DNA of 64,000 nucleotides, taken from assembly GCA_965112735.1 (NCBI GenBank), contig OZ218952.1, positions 5,270,001 to 5,334,000 on the forward strand, in the 5' to 3' direction. Of this stretch, positions 34,584-46,398 are shown piece after piece. Both the position numbers and the translations under genes were made by a program. Positions within the stretch are counted from its first letter, which is position 1; each line of letters begins with the position of its first letter. Below the pieces are notes generated by a model that worked only from the letters and a program-made list of their open reading frames with translations, was not told where the DNA came from and searched no databases. Source of the stretch: Phaeosaccion multiseriatum (taxonomy: Eukaryota > Ochrophyta, other classes).

Positions 34584-36517
34584 CTAAGCTCGGTCGATTG
34601 GAATCCACTCTATACCATCCCCCACCTCCCACAGCCGCTCCCACAGCCGCTCGCGGTCCTCCGCGCTCAGCGCCTGGCAGCCCGCGTTGGCCTCCAGCCT
34701 CCCCCTCACCGACTGCTGCTGCTGTTGCTGTATCACCAACTGCTGTTGCTGTTCGGGGTCGCTCACAGACACAGGCGCAGGTGCAGGTACAGTGCCGTCC
34801 ACGTTGGTCCAGGCTTGCTTACTCTCTCGCCCCTTGGTGTGTCCCCCTGCTCCTGCTGCTGGTAATGCTCCTGCTGCTGCTGCTGCTGCTCCTCCTCCAG
34901 GTCCTCCTCCTGCTGCTGCTGCTGCCCCTCCTCCTCCTCCACTGTTCAGCGGTGTGTCCTCCCAAAGGCACCCAAAAGCGCGGCGGATGCGCCCCAGGCA
35001 GGCCGCTTCGAGCCGCTTGCAAGCGTACTCCAACGCCACCGAGAACAACCCAAACACCTGCGTGGGACGTGACACACACACATATCATATATAAACACAG
35101 CACACACAAGCAGCCACACACACAGCGAGTAGGGTGAGGCTCACAGATGGTGATCTGGTGTGGTGAGAGAGCTCTGCCTCCACATCCAACGTACCCTCCC
35201 TTCGAATTGGATCCCTATACACTATATACCCTATTCTTTACCCTAACCTATCTTATCCTCCAATCTCCCTTCGCTACCCTATACACTTACCCTCTCTGAA
35301 CTCTCTACTACCTCCCCTCCCATCCCATCCCTGTACCTGATCAATGGCGACTGTCGCTAAGCAGAGCACCAACTCATCCTCGCACCGCCTCTTCAGCCCC
35401 TCGACATCGAACATATCCGCCACCTCAAGGAGGTACAGCGCGCCCTCCACAGCTCGCTCCAGACCTTGCTCCAGGCCTTGCTCCAGGCCTTGCTCCAGGC
35501 CTTGCTCCAGCTCGGGAGAGGCGGTGGCTGGGGGGTGGGGATAGCTGGAGGTGGACGCACTCTCATCCGCTTGCTCCTCCCGCTGGATGGCGGTGAAGGG
35601 AAAAGGCGGGCGGGTAGCGGAAGACGCGGAGGACGAGGAGGAAGGGAACGAGGGGCCCGGGATACAGCCAAGGAAGGACAGTGCTGCTCGGAAGAGGGCC
35701 ACCCCTCTGTGAGTGAGACGAGGGGGCACAGGCGGACAGGACAGAGAGGTTGAGGAGTGAAGGAGTGAAGGAAGTGAAGGGTATTATAGCGGGGTTATGG
35801 ATGATGAAGGTGTGAACGTTTGTAAGGCTGCGTCCCTAAACTGAGGGAGGAAAAGAAGGACGTTCGCGGGGCCCGGTCAGTCGGGGGCGGCGGCAAAGCT
35901 TTCGAGTCTCAGGATTCCATCGATTGCAGGACGGAGTGCTTGCTACCCTGCTTGCAGCGCAATACATCCACACGACGCTCGCTCGCTCACTCACTCTCCC
36001 CCTGCCTCACTCACTCACTCACCTTTCGTCGTCCTGCTCGCCAGGGGTGTTGTCCAAGTCGCTCCGTGGGGGCATGAGGGGAAGCGTCAGGCCCACTTCA
36101 CTCTGTGACGCCTCCGAGAAAGGGCCAGAAAGGAGCGCGCGGAATACAGGAGAGACCCTGTTCTTGTCGGCAGTGAGGTATAGGACAGGAGGGATATAGG
36201 GTATATAGTGTGTGGGGGAAAAGGTAAGAGGGGGGGATTTGAGCAGCGGGAGGGGCATGTTTCCGGTTCAGGTCGGGGGATGTGTGGGGTGGGTGGGTGG
36301 GTGGGTGGGTAGGTGGGTGGGAGAGAGGGGATGGAACGCGGACATCGCATGGGGGAGGACCACGCCTGCCACGGAAGGCTCCCCGTGGCCTCCTTTCCTT
36401 CCTTTGTTTGTTGCTTGCTGCCCACCTCTGTTATTGCACATTCACACAAGGGGGCATGGCATGTTGGGCGCACGGCAAGCACGCACGCACACACACCTAC
36501 CTACCTACCCACACAGA

Positions 36518-36572
<55 letters not shown>

Positions 36573-38596
36573 CTACCCACCCACCCCACCCACCTGCAAA
36601 GCGCATCCCGAGCGCAGCCCTCCACCCTGCCCACCACGGCCCTCTCCCCGAGGGGGGCCTTCTCCAGGGGGGCTTCCTCCACCCTGCTGACATCGGAAAC
36701 ACACACGAGTGTCACTGTCGCGCCTCCATCGCTCTCTCCCTCACCACGTTCACTCAGGGCCCCTGCCCTCTTCTCGGGAGGGGGTCGCCCCTCCCCCTCC
36801 CCCTCTCCCTGCTGCTGTATCACCACCTGCTGCTGCTTCTGCTGCTGCTGCCGTCGGAGCGGCCCCTGCAGGCCCAAGTCGAGGAGGTGAATGTCGCCAA
36901 AGTAGGCCTTGCAGTACACGCCTCCGCCCTGCACCAGCAGCTGCGCCCCTACCATCACTGACATGGGGGCGTTCCGCGGGCTGGGCAGCTCCCCAGTCAC
37001 CTCTCCGTTGCTGAAGGACGTACAGCACCTTCCACAGCATACACCAGCACTACACACCCTTCCACACCTCGTCCTCCTCCTACTACTTCCACTACTTCTC
37101 TGCGGATGACAGTTGGCGACGTGCAGTGGCATCGGTACGTTGGGAGTAGGTCGGGAGAGAGCGGTGCGTTGCTGACATACACATTCACCGCCACCTGAGG
37201 CAGCAGCCCCACCACCACCACCACCACCACCAGCAGTTGGTGATACAGCAGGTCCAGCCGCGCAAGGCCGGGGCACGAAGAAAGTCGGAGCCTTGAGACT
37301 TGTAAAGTCCATCACAAAGATTGAGTTGAGGTCCACGGGCTCACTGCTGATATTGTCGCTTGCTGCAGCATTGGCAAAGTCCCGCTGCTCCATGCTCACC
37401 CCTCCGAAGACGATGATGTAACGGTCGGCGAACACGGCTGCGGTGTGGAAGATGCGCCCCGGTGGCGTCTCCCCCGCGCAACGCTCGAGTACTTCTGATG
37501 GCGGTCGGGGCGCTCCTTCTTGTCCCACGCCTCCTTGTGGTTCCGAGCTCGCTCCTCCTCTTCCTCCTTCTCCTCCTCCGCTACCAGAAAGACGACATCC
37601 TCCTCCTTCTTCCCCTTCTTCTCCTTCTTCTCCTCCTCCTCCTCCTCCTCCTCCTCCTCCTCCTCCTCCTCCTCCTCCTCCTCCTCCTCCCCCTCCCCCT
37701 CTGTGTTCTTCTTCCTCTTCACATGCCCCCTCTTGTGCGTCGTCCTCCTCCGCCTCAAAGCTCTCTCTTGTAGGCGTAACGTCTGTCCACTTGAACGAGG
37801 TCAAGTTCAGGGCATAGACGGCAAGCATCGCTGCCCCCGTCAGCGAGGATCCCCCCCCGTAGATGATGAGGCTGTCGTGTCGATCCAGGACGTTTCCCGA
37901 AGCCATGAGCATGTTGATTGGAGGCACGCCGGACGCCGTCACCACACTCCAGACTTGCGTGGTGAGCTCTAGGACATTGATGTCGTAAAGCTTCACCTCT
38001 CTCGCGGACTCGATCAAAAAGCAGCCGCCCACCACGATCATCTGGGCCTTGCCGCTGCTCTCCTTTAGGCAGCTTAGGTGTCCTCTGCGAGGCTTGGGAA
38101 TCGCTCCGCTGGGGTTCAAGCGAGTCCATCTCTCCTTTAATGTATCTAGGATGAGGGTGTCGTTGAGCAGTATGGAAGAGGGCCCAACCCGTCGGTCGTC
38201 TCCTGCTGCTGCAAAGGCGGTACTGTCGCTCACCCCGCCAAACACTACGATGCTGTCCTGCTTCCACACCTGCGCCGAGTGGCCTCTCCTGGCATGGAAA
38301 ATATCCCCATTGTGGCTCATCTGGCGCCAGCTGTTGGTGAGAGTGTCAAAGACGTCAACCCGTGACAGATGCCGAAACTCCGTCGAGGTTTCCTCCTCCT
38401 CTCCATCCCCCTCTTGCTTTCCTCGCCTTGGCAGGGCCACGCCTCCTCCAATCACGATAAGATACCGATCCCTAATCATACTTAGGGTGTGTGAGCATCG
38501 AGGAGGGGGGTCTCCGGTTCTGGTGTGCACCCTCCTCCAGCGCTTCGTCGCGTCTCTCAACTGCCCAGGCTCGAAAGACGCCGATAGAAACGACAT
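34584..38596 (-). CDS. Kelch-repeat plus BTB-domain protein
   Basis: Four minus-strand exons (38596-36594, 36157-36023, 35706-35337, 35057-34584) give about 993 residues. The first exon carries six kelch motifs, such as PPPRCSHTLSMIRDRYLIVI, HARRGHSAQVWKQDSIVVFG, PKPRRGHLSC, PPGRIFHTAAVFADRYIIVF and PRNAPMSVMVGAQLLVQGGG, enough for a beta-propeller. Low-complexity Glu/Gly and Arg/Cys-rich inserts interrupt it. The BTB domain follows, split over exons: VSPVFRALLSGPFSEA, GVALFRAALSFLGCI, LLEVADMFDVEGLKRRCEDE and VFGLFSVALEYACKRLEAAC. BTB-kelch proteins are often cullin-3 substrate adaptors, but here the order (kelch first) is that of LZTR1-like or plant-type proteins. QQQLVIQQQ in the last exon and QQQVVIQQQ in the first are translations of the dispersed 19-base word. 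The start of the BTB fold is weak, so the exon 1-2 junction is less certain. Confidence 0.8.
36524..36569. repeat. (CA)n microsatellite after donor (gene sense GT)
   Basis: In Kelch-BTB intron 1; on the coding strand it is a GT run shortly after the donor at 36593. Confidence 0.9.
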
Positions 38597-38813
38597 CCTC
38601 TAAGGGGGGGTGCGATGAAGTAGCACCGCGGCAGAGACTATCCCTTCAAGTACTTAGTGAAGGAAGAGATGCGTAAGCCACTCTTTGATGAAGGTCAAGC
38701 AAGGGAGAAAGGGAGAAGGGGAAAGGGGAAAGGGCCGCTGCCAATTGTGAGAAAGTGACCAACACGTGAACTTCTGCCTCGTTGCTCAAGACGATTCTCA
38801 AGACTCTCTCTCA
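38597..38813. promoter_or_regulatory. Compact divergent promoter region
   Basis: 217 bases between the Kelch-BTB start (-) and the pseudouridine synthase start (+), so regulatory elements are probably shared. No repeats apart from a short GGGAGAAAGG tract. Confidence 0.55.
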
Positions 38814-40232
38814 ATGTCCATGTCTTCTCCAAGCCAGGGTGGTACGGTGCTCACTGCGAAGGCTGGCCCTGATGCGTATCCACCATCTACCGCAGTGGTC
38901 GAAGCAGGACCAGGGGCGGCAGAAGTAGCAGCATCGGAAGCAGCAGCATCAGCTCCTTTGCCTCCCCTAGAGTATGCACCCACATCAGGTTCTCGGGGCC
39001 AACAGTTCTCCAACTCGTGTAGGAAACCTCTTGCGTGCTGCTCTCTGCTTCGATGGGAGGTCCTACAGGAGGGCGAGGAGTTCCTGGTCATCGATAAGCC
39101 CCCGGATGTACGTATGGACGGCATTCCGCCCCCTGCTGTCTCTGTGGAGAACTTGGTGCGGCATTCCAGGCGGGAACTCGCGGAAAGTCCTCTGTTCTTC
39201 GTGCACCGCCTCGATTATGGTACGTGTCTCGCATGGAGGGGAGGCGTGCGCACGTAAGCAAAGGATGGGTTTTCTGCCTTTGGACCCTCTCGCTCTCTCC
39301 CCCTTCCGTCTCGCGTCTTTGTCCATTCGTGCTAAAAATACAACACCAGCCACATCAGGGGCACCCTCACCCTCTCGCTCTCCCCCCCTCCGTCTCGCGC
39401 CTTTGTCCATTCGTGCCATCACCAACACGACCAGCCACATCAGGGGCATTGTGCATCGGGTTGTCGAGTGAGTTCGCGAACAGAGCGAGTAACTCGTGGC
39501 GCAGGGCGGGTAGGGAGAAGTCGTACATCGCTGTCGTGCGCGGTCACGTGGACCTTAGCGCCCTGCCCTTCCGTGCGCATCTCCCGTCGGTGGATGCCCC
39601 GAACAAGCCGGTGTATAAGCCAGTATGGAGCTTCCTGAAAGCGCACCAGTTGCAGCTCAAGAGAAGGAGGGAACGTAGGGCGCTCGGGCGAGGCGGAGGC
39701 GCAGAAGTACATCCTGGGGCAGCAGTGGCAGCAGCAGTTGGTGATACAGCAGAGGGTGGAGGAACGGCCTCCGAGGAAACAGCGGACTTGACAGAAGAAG
39801 AGGTGCGCATCTGTCCACACCTATCCTCGCATCCTCCCTCGCCCCATGTTGACCTCGTTCGATCAATCGTGTGCGCCTCTTGTCCCACTCACCCTCCTTG
39901 GCCCCATCTCTCCCTCTCATCCGATCATTCCTGTGCGCCGTACCGTGACCGTGTGCCCATGCTTCGAACTGCTTTCCAACGCAAACCCCGTTTGTCTCGT
40001 GTGCGGTTTTCCCCTCCTCCCCCATGTCCTTCGACCTCCTCGACAAGTGCAGGAGAAGGTGCTGAGTCTGTCCTGCTTGAGGGAGCTCAAGGAAGACCCC
40101 TCCTTGGCCCATGTGCTGCGCGGCTACCAGGAGCTCTCTGACGCGGACAAGGCGCAGAAGATGCGAGACAGGAACGAGGAATGCTTCCGAGGCGCACACG
40201 GGCACGCGGACCGCGGAGTGTTCCGGTTACGT

Positions 40233-40268
<36 letters not shown>

Positions 40269-41548
40269 GAGGAGGAGGAACAGGGGAAGGGGGCGGACGG
40301 AGAAGGAGAGACAGCGGGGCAGAGTCTGAATGGAGGAGATGAATACGAGGATAGGGCGGGCGGCAGCGGAGGCAGCGGAAGGGCGTACGTGTTCGCCTCC
40401 CTTGTGGACGACCCCAAGGCCTTTCTCGTGCGCTTTGGGACGGCCGAAGAGGTCAGACAACCCCCCCCTCTGGGTGGATGGTTGTGGATGCTTGTGGATG
40501 CTTGTGGATGGTTGGTGGCACTGTCATGCCGGTGCTCGCTCTCACCCTGCCGCTATCAAGGGTCTCAGGCAATACTCCTCTTCTTACACGTGTGTGTAGC
40601 TCATGGACCTTTCTTTCCCCTTTCTTCAAAATCGTGTTTGGCCTCTTCTCTGCTCCCCTCCCCTCCCCTCCCGTCCCCTCCCGTCTGGCAGCCGGGCAAG
40701 CCTTGCTTGACAGAGATTCAAGTGCTGGAAAGGGGCTACTACAATGGCGAGGAGTGCACCAAGGTCAAGCTCCTGTTGCACACCGGCAAGAGACACCAGC
40801 TGAGGCTGCACACCCTGAAAATAGGTGAATGCATTGCGAGTTCATTATCACAGGCACCCTCAAGTGCCATCTGCTGCCATCTGCTGCTGCTAAGATGTCG
40901 AACCTGCCGATGCTCTGACGAACGTTGCTCGTTTTCGATGGATTTACGCAGGCTTTTCTTCCTTCCAGAAACAACAAAACACGACAACGGCGTTGACCAC
41001 ACCACCCTCGCTTCCTATACTTCACTCACTCCCGTCTGTCCTCTGCTCCCGTCTGTCCTCTGCTCCCGTCTGTCCTCTGTTCCCATCTGGCATCTGCTCC
41101 TGTCTCCTGTGCTCCTCTCCTGTCTTCTCTTGTGCACACAGGGCACCCCATCGTCGGAGATGCCTCTTACAACAATCACGCTGGTGCCACGGGGGGTGCG
41201 CTCGCTCCACGCATGTGCCTCCACGCACACAAGCTTCACATCCCTCTCGTCTCAGCCAGTCAGGCCCACGGCCAAGGGGATGGCAGCCGAGGGAAGAAGC
41301 AGAAGCAGAAGCAGAACAAGAAGAAGAAGGGGCAGGGGCAGCAGAGCCCTTCGCCCAACTTGACCGAAGCAGGCGCCGCTCAGCACCGCTCCGAAGCCGA
41401 GGAGGAGGAAGCCATCGTCATCCATGCCGAGGCGCCGGACCCTTTCCCCTTTGTTGACGGCCATTTGAAGCTGGCGGGTGGCAACAGCAGTGGCAGCGAA
41501 CAACCCTCGACCGAGGAAAAAAACCCGTGCTCTTCGACCCCGGCGTGA
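38814..41548 (+). CDS. RluA-family RNA pseudouridine synthase
   Basis: Five exons, 38814-39219, 39435-39802, 40053-40451, 40692-40824 and 41142-41548, give about 570 residues. RluA-family enzymes convert uridine to pseudouridine in rRNA or tRNA. Family blocks: EEFLVIDKPPDVRMDG, the catalytic loop HRLDYATSGAL (Asp is the nucleophile) split by an intron after the Tyr codon, KSYIAVVRGHV, then TKVKLLLHTGKRHQLRLHT and IGHPIVGDASY. The core is interrupted by two poorly conserved inserts. One contains AAVGDTAEGG, a translation of the dispersed 19-base word at 39733; the other contains a run of about twelve Gln codons (40231-40266). The C-terminal 130 residues are Lys/Gln- and Glu-rich. There is no clear organelle signal. 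ATG 38814 is the first in-frame ATG before the domain. Confidence 0.87.
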
Positions 41549-42074
41549 TGCAACTCAGCCCCCCTCCCTCTCCTTCCGCGGTTCTACGAGTCTGCGAGCC
41601 CCGCACCAGGGTCCCCGTTGTTGGCGGTGTTGTAGCCATGCCTTGCAGCCCTTGGAGGAGAAGGACAGCACTGAGTCCATGATGCAACGGTGCATGCGTT
41701 GCAGTGGGGGACAGACAGACGGATATACGACGAAGAGAGGGGTCTCTTCCTCACCCTCTGTGACCTGCCTGGTGCAGCTGTATCGCCAACTGCTGTGGGT
41801 GCGCCCCCCTCCCCCCTTCAGCCAGGCCCTCCCCGTCAGTGAAGCGAGAGGCACTGAGGAAGGAAGGCTCCCTCCCGAGCTTCCTTCTCCCATCCAAGAC
41901 GACCGAAAGCACTTCGCACCTCGCCAGAGCGGCCCGGCAGGCAGGCAGGGGGGGAGCTGCCATGCAGGCCTCAAGGGCGTGTATGGGCCTGCTCTGCTCG
42001 CGCTCTACTCTGCTCTGGTAGCCGGTCCATCTCGGTCCGCCCGAACTTATGTCGAGCCTCATGTGGAGCTCAAG
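41549..42074. other. Convergent intergenic region, no gene supported
   Basis: Between the pseudouridine synthase stop and the stop of the minus-strand papain-like gene. It contains a copy of the dispersed word (AGCTGTATCGCCAACTGCTG at about 41774). Confidence 0.5.
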
Positions 42075-43967
42075 TTAGTCGGAAATCCGGACCGTCAGTG
42101 GCTCTCCGTATTTGGCGCCGTCAACGAGCGGCAGCCGCTTGTCAAAGATGTCTTTGATGCTGAGGCGAGCGCCTTCCAACTCGCCGCTCTTCTCCATCTC
42201 TCGGGCTCGGTCTTGGTCGAGAAGCTTGAGCTTGACCAGACAGATTCCCACGAAGTTCGCCTGGAGGGAGGGAGAGGGGCAAGGGATGGAGGGAGGGAGG
42301 GAGGGAGGGAGGGAGGAAGGGAGGAAGGAAGGAAGAACGATGAGGCACGCGGCGGACAAGCAGGAGGAGGGAGGTGGTAGGGAGTGCGTCCAGCACACGG
42401 CACACAGGTCGCTTGCAGCAGGGGGGATAGTAGACCCCTCTCTCGCTGTCTCGGGAAGCAGCCACCCCGGCGTGGCCTTCCCTATTTTGGAAGTATACAT
42501 AAACTCGAGAAGTAGCAAAAGCAAGCTGTCAGTAACTTTAATCACGAGTACGCTGCCTCGTCACTTGCTCCCTCCCTACCTCCTCCTCACCCACCCAAGC
42601 GAACATGCTGTCTCGTCGCTTTCTCCCTGTTCCCTCCCTCCCTCTCCCCCTCACCCAAGCGAGCAATCTGTTTCGTCGCTTCCTCCTCCCTCCCTCCTCC
42701 TCACCTTGGGCGAGAATGTGAACTCGGGCATGAAGTCCTCCGAGGGGGTGTCCGTGGCCTGACAGTACAGGGCCTTGATTAGGCTCGCAGCCTCGAGTTC
42801 GATCCCCCCCGCGGCCCACTTGCTCAGGGCGCTGGAGCGGTACTTCTCCACCGACATCTTGGCGTATCTGAGCAAGCAGCAGAGCAGTTGGTGACACAGC
42901 AGAGCGATAAGGCACGGTCGTCAGTCGTCGGATGAGGTCAGGGCTGGGCTGCTTCACGTGCGCTTGGCTTCTCTGCGCAGATGGATTATTCGGTCTATGC
43001 TGTCGTGAGTGCACTAGATCGTTCTACGATACACCTCTCTCCCTCTCTCTCTCTCTGTGGCCGCTTCTCTTGCTTTGCTTCTTCTCTTACGAACAAGTAC
43101 CTCTCTAGAGTGAGCCGTTGATCGTTGGACGGCTTGTGCTCGACGGGGATGACGGTGATCTCTTTGCTCTTGGACCAGCAGATGCGCTCGTCGTAGCGAC
43201 GGAACTTGGGCCCAGCAAGAGTTTGTTCCGCCACCCTGCACACGCGAGGGACAAGCCCGGGGAGGAGGGGTTTGTGGGAGTCAGAGGGAGGGTCCGTCCA
43301 AGGCCTCCAGCCTCCTCTCTTGGGGAACTGGGGTGGAGAGAGGGGGGAGGGAAGGGGTGCAGGGACAGGGATAGCAGCCTCACCATGGCACTCCGAATCT
43401 GTCCGACACGATGATTCCCACTCCGTCGTAGCGGCATTTGTGCACTTTCTTGGAGATCACACTCAGTAGAGCTGCTCCAGGCTGTGCGTAGATGGGAGAG
43501 GAGGGATGAGAATGGGCGTAAACGAGCAAGTGGCGTGTGAGCGTAGGGGAAGACACGAAAGAGAAAAGAGAGCTGGGGAGAAAAGGGAATATGTACGCTA
43601 CTGAGCGGGGAAGAGGGCAGATCTCTGACCTGCATGGCCTTCCAGTCTCTGCTGAACAAGATGATGTCGCCTGTCTTCAGTCTGTCTGAGAGCAGATCGT
43701 CCATGGTGCCAACGGGGAAGGACGTCTCCACCGGGGGCTCCGTCCTCGCCTACTCGTGTTCATTTCGCAAAGAAGGGGGTGCAGCGTAAGAGGGCAGCAG
43801 ATAAAGACGGGGCAAGCTCCTCAGCGAGGGGATGAGGTACGGGACAGAGCGTCTTGGGGCGAAATCACCTTCTTCGCAGTCACATTCCAATACGTGAGTC
43901 CAGCGATTGGAGTTGCTATGACCGCAGACGCCTTAGCAACGCCTGTCCACAGCTGTCTTCTCGCCAT
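42075..43967 (-). CDS. Permuted papain/NlpC-like (YiiX-like) protein with N-terminal membrane segment
   Basis: Six minus-strand exons (43967-43869, 43749-43630, 43481-43384, 43235-43101, 42867-42705, 42260-42075) give about 266 residues. The first exon encodes a basic start (MARRQLW) and a hydrophobic stretch (VAKASAVIATPIAGLTYW), a membrane anchor or organelle signal. The core has the permuted NlpC/YiiX look: DRLKTGDIILFSRD, ALLSVISKKVHKCRYDGVGI, DRFGVPWVAEQT, and a later ALYCQATD with a candidate Cys. In active relatives a His sits in the 'HVGIVV' strand; here the strand reads YDGVGIIV, so the catalytic His seems absent. Substrate is unknown; relatives act on lipids, amides or peptides. The frame is conserved through all six exons, which supports a real gene. 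Family assignment is moderate. Confidence 0.65.
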
Positions 43968-44404
43968 CTTCCTTAATCTTTAATCTTTGCCCTTTTGTTG
44001 GCGATGTGGATGGGGACCGACTCAGAGGGCAGTGTCCGGTTTGCAGTCGATGGCTACGCCTTGGCTTCTCTTTCAACTTCAGGTGGCCCCCCTTATCTAA
44101 GCAAACCCCCCTGTGCTGCTATCTCTTCCGGGTTGAGAGAGAGAGATAGAGAGAGGAGGAAGAGGAAGAGGAGGAGGAGGAGGAGGAGGAGAGGAGGGGT
44201 GGGAGGGGAAACGACGAGGAGACAAACTTGGTGCCTTCTTCTCTCCTTTCCCCGCTCCTCTCCTCCCTCTTCCTCCTCAAGTGCTTGGCATCTTCCTCCT
44301 GGATATCCCTTCGCAGGCAGCCGTAGGCGTGGCGGAGAGAGGTACAGCTTCGAAAGAGGTGTGGGGCGATACAGGACGTCTCACCGAGGGGCGGGGCACA
44401 GATA
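43968..44404. promoter_or_regulatory. Divergent intergenic region
   Basis: 437 bases between the papain-like gene (-) and AIF-like gene (+), with a GAGGAG run at about 44150-44195. No coding signal I trust. Confidence 0.5.
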
Positions 44405-45779
44405 ATGATTCCGCAGGGGGCTCAGGCGGCTTTTCGGCGGCCGAGGGCTGTTGCGGCTGTCACTGCGCAGAGAGGCGCGGCGCTGAGCAGTAGAGCAGCA
44501 GTGACAAAGGAAACACGTTGCCTACATACGTGTGTACGGCTGATCCCGCCTCAGGCAGCAGGGGGTGAGGCGCAAGGCGTGCAGAAGAGGAGGGGCTACG
44601 ATCATCATGGAGGCATCCTCCGTTCGTCTCGGCGCAGCTTTGCCTCAGTGAGGGTCTCGCCTCTGGCTAGAAAGGCGTCGGTGGACGATGCCGCCGCTCC
44701 CTTTCGAAGGCAGCCATCGTCCACCCCTCTATTTGCGTCGCTTGTTCTTGCGGGGGCAGCAGCAGCGGCGGTGGCAATACGCTGGCTGGACGACGAGAGA
44801 ATAGCGTTAGCGGAGGGGGCTGCAGAGAGGCCTCACAGCAGCACCTCAGGAAGAAGAGGAGCAGGGGAGGACGATGCCGTGGACTCCTCCGACTCTGCAT
44901 TGGGGCTGGCGGGGGTGAAGCGAGCCGCGCGTCTGGCCAGGAAGAGCAACAGCACCAGGCGCAAGAAGGTGCACTACCCGTACGTCATCTTGGGCGCAGG
45001 CACCACCGCACACGCCGCGGTCGAGGCCATTTTGCAGGAGCAGCCCGACGCCAAGATCCTCATGCTGACGGACGAGGCTTCCTTGCCCCTCACCATGATT
45101 GATGTGTACAACCGCAAGCCCCTCTCCAAGGACCTGCTCTCGAGCTACTCGGAGTGGCGCCGGTGCGTGTGTGTGTGATTGTGTTTGTGCGTGTGTGTGT
45201 ATGTGTCTGTGTGTCTGTGTGTGCATGTGTATGTGATTGTGTATGTGTGTGTGCGTGTGTGTGATTGTGCATGTGTTTGTGTGCGTCTATTCTTTGTCTT
45301 TCTCCCTCTCCCTCCGCCTTCTCCCACGCGAAGCACACCCATCCCCTCCTTCCCTCCCTCCCTCCCCTTTGTCCCTTCCCGCACCATGGCACACAGACAC
45401 GTGACGTCCCGGCTCGAGAGCGAGCCTCACTCTTTTAACAAGCACCTCATCACGCTCATGCTTGGCCGCAAGCAAATCAAACTCGACGCAAGCAAAAAGG
45501 TTCTCGTGCTGGACGACGGGGCCGAGGTGAGCAGCAGGGATGGGAAGGGGAGGGGAAGGGGGAGGGGAAGGAGCCAGGGGAAGGAGTCAGGCTCATCCTC
45601 TGGAGTCAGGAGTCAGACTCATGCTTAGGCTCAGACCGAAAGGCCCCATGTCCCATCCATATAATCCTCCGCCCCGCAAACGCTCCATAAGATGGGCGAG
45701 TTGGCCCACCTCCCACACACCCACACACCCCCACCAACACGCCTCACCTCCCCCTCCACCTCCACCCGCTTGTGCACGG

Positions 45780-45823
<44 letters not shown>

Positions 45824-46330
45824 TCTCTCCTCTCACTTCCCAAGATCCTGTTCGACCGCTGCCTCATCGCCACGGCGGGCAAGCCCCGACAGTTCTATGT
45901 GCTGGACTGGGAGAAGTCCGCCTACGTGCTCAGGGACCGCATCAACGCGCTGTCCTCACTCGCGGACTTCGAGGCCCTCAACGCTCTGCAGGTGGGGTGG
46001 GTATAGTATGTCATTGGGTGGGTATAGTATGTCAATGGGTGGGTGAGGAGGGTGTGGTTGTGTGTGGGTGAGTGTGTGTGTCGGTGTGTGTGTGTGTGTG
46101 TGTGGGTGGGTGAGTGGGTGTGTCGGTGTGTGTGTGTGTGTGTGTGGGTGAGTGGGTGTGTCGGTGTGTGTGTGTGTGTGTGTGTGTGGGTGGAGCTCGA
46201 GAGCTTGAGCCGGAGGGAGAGAAAGAGCCGAAGGGATGTGCGGGAGCGTGCAGGGCCCATTTCTATGGGATATGGTAGGGTGCAACGTCCCCCCCTGCCC
46301 TCACACCACCCCTCCTCCACTCTCTCTTTG

Positions 46331-46398
<68 letters not shown>

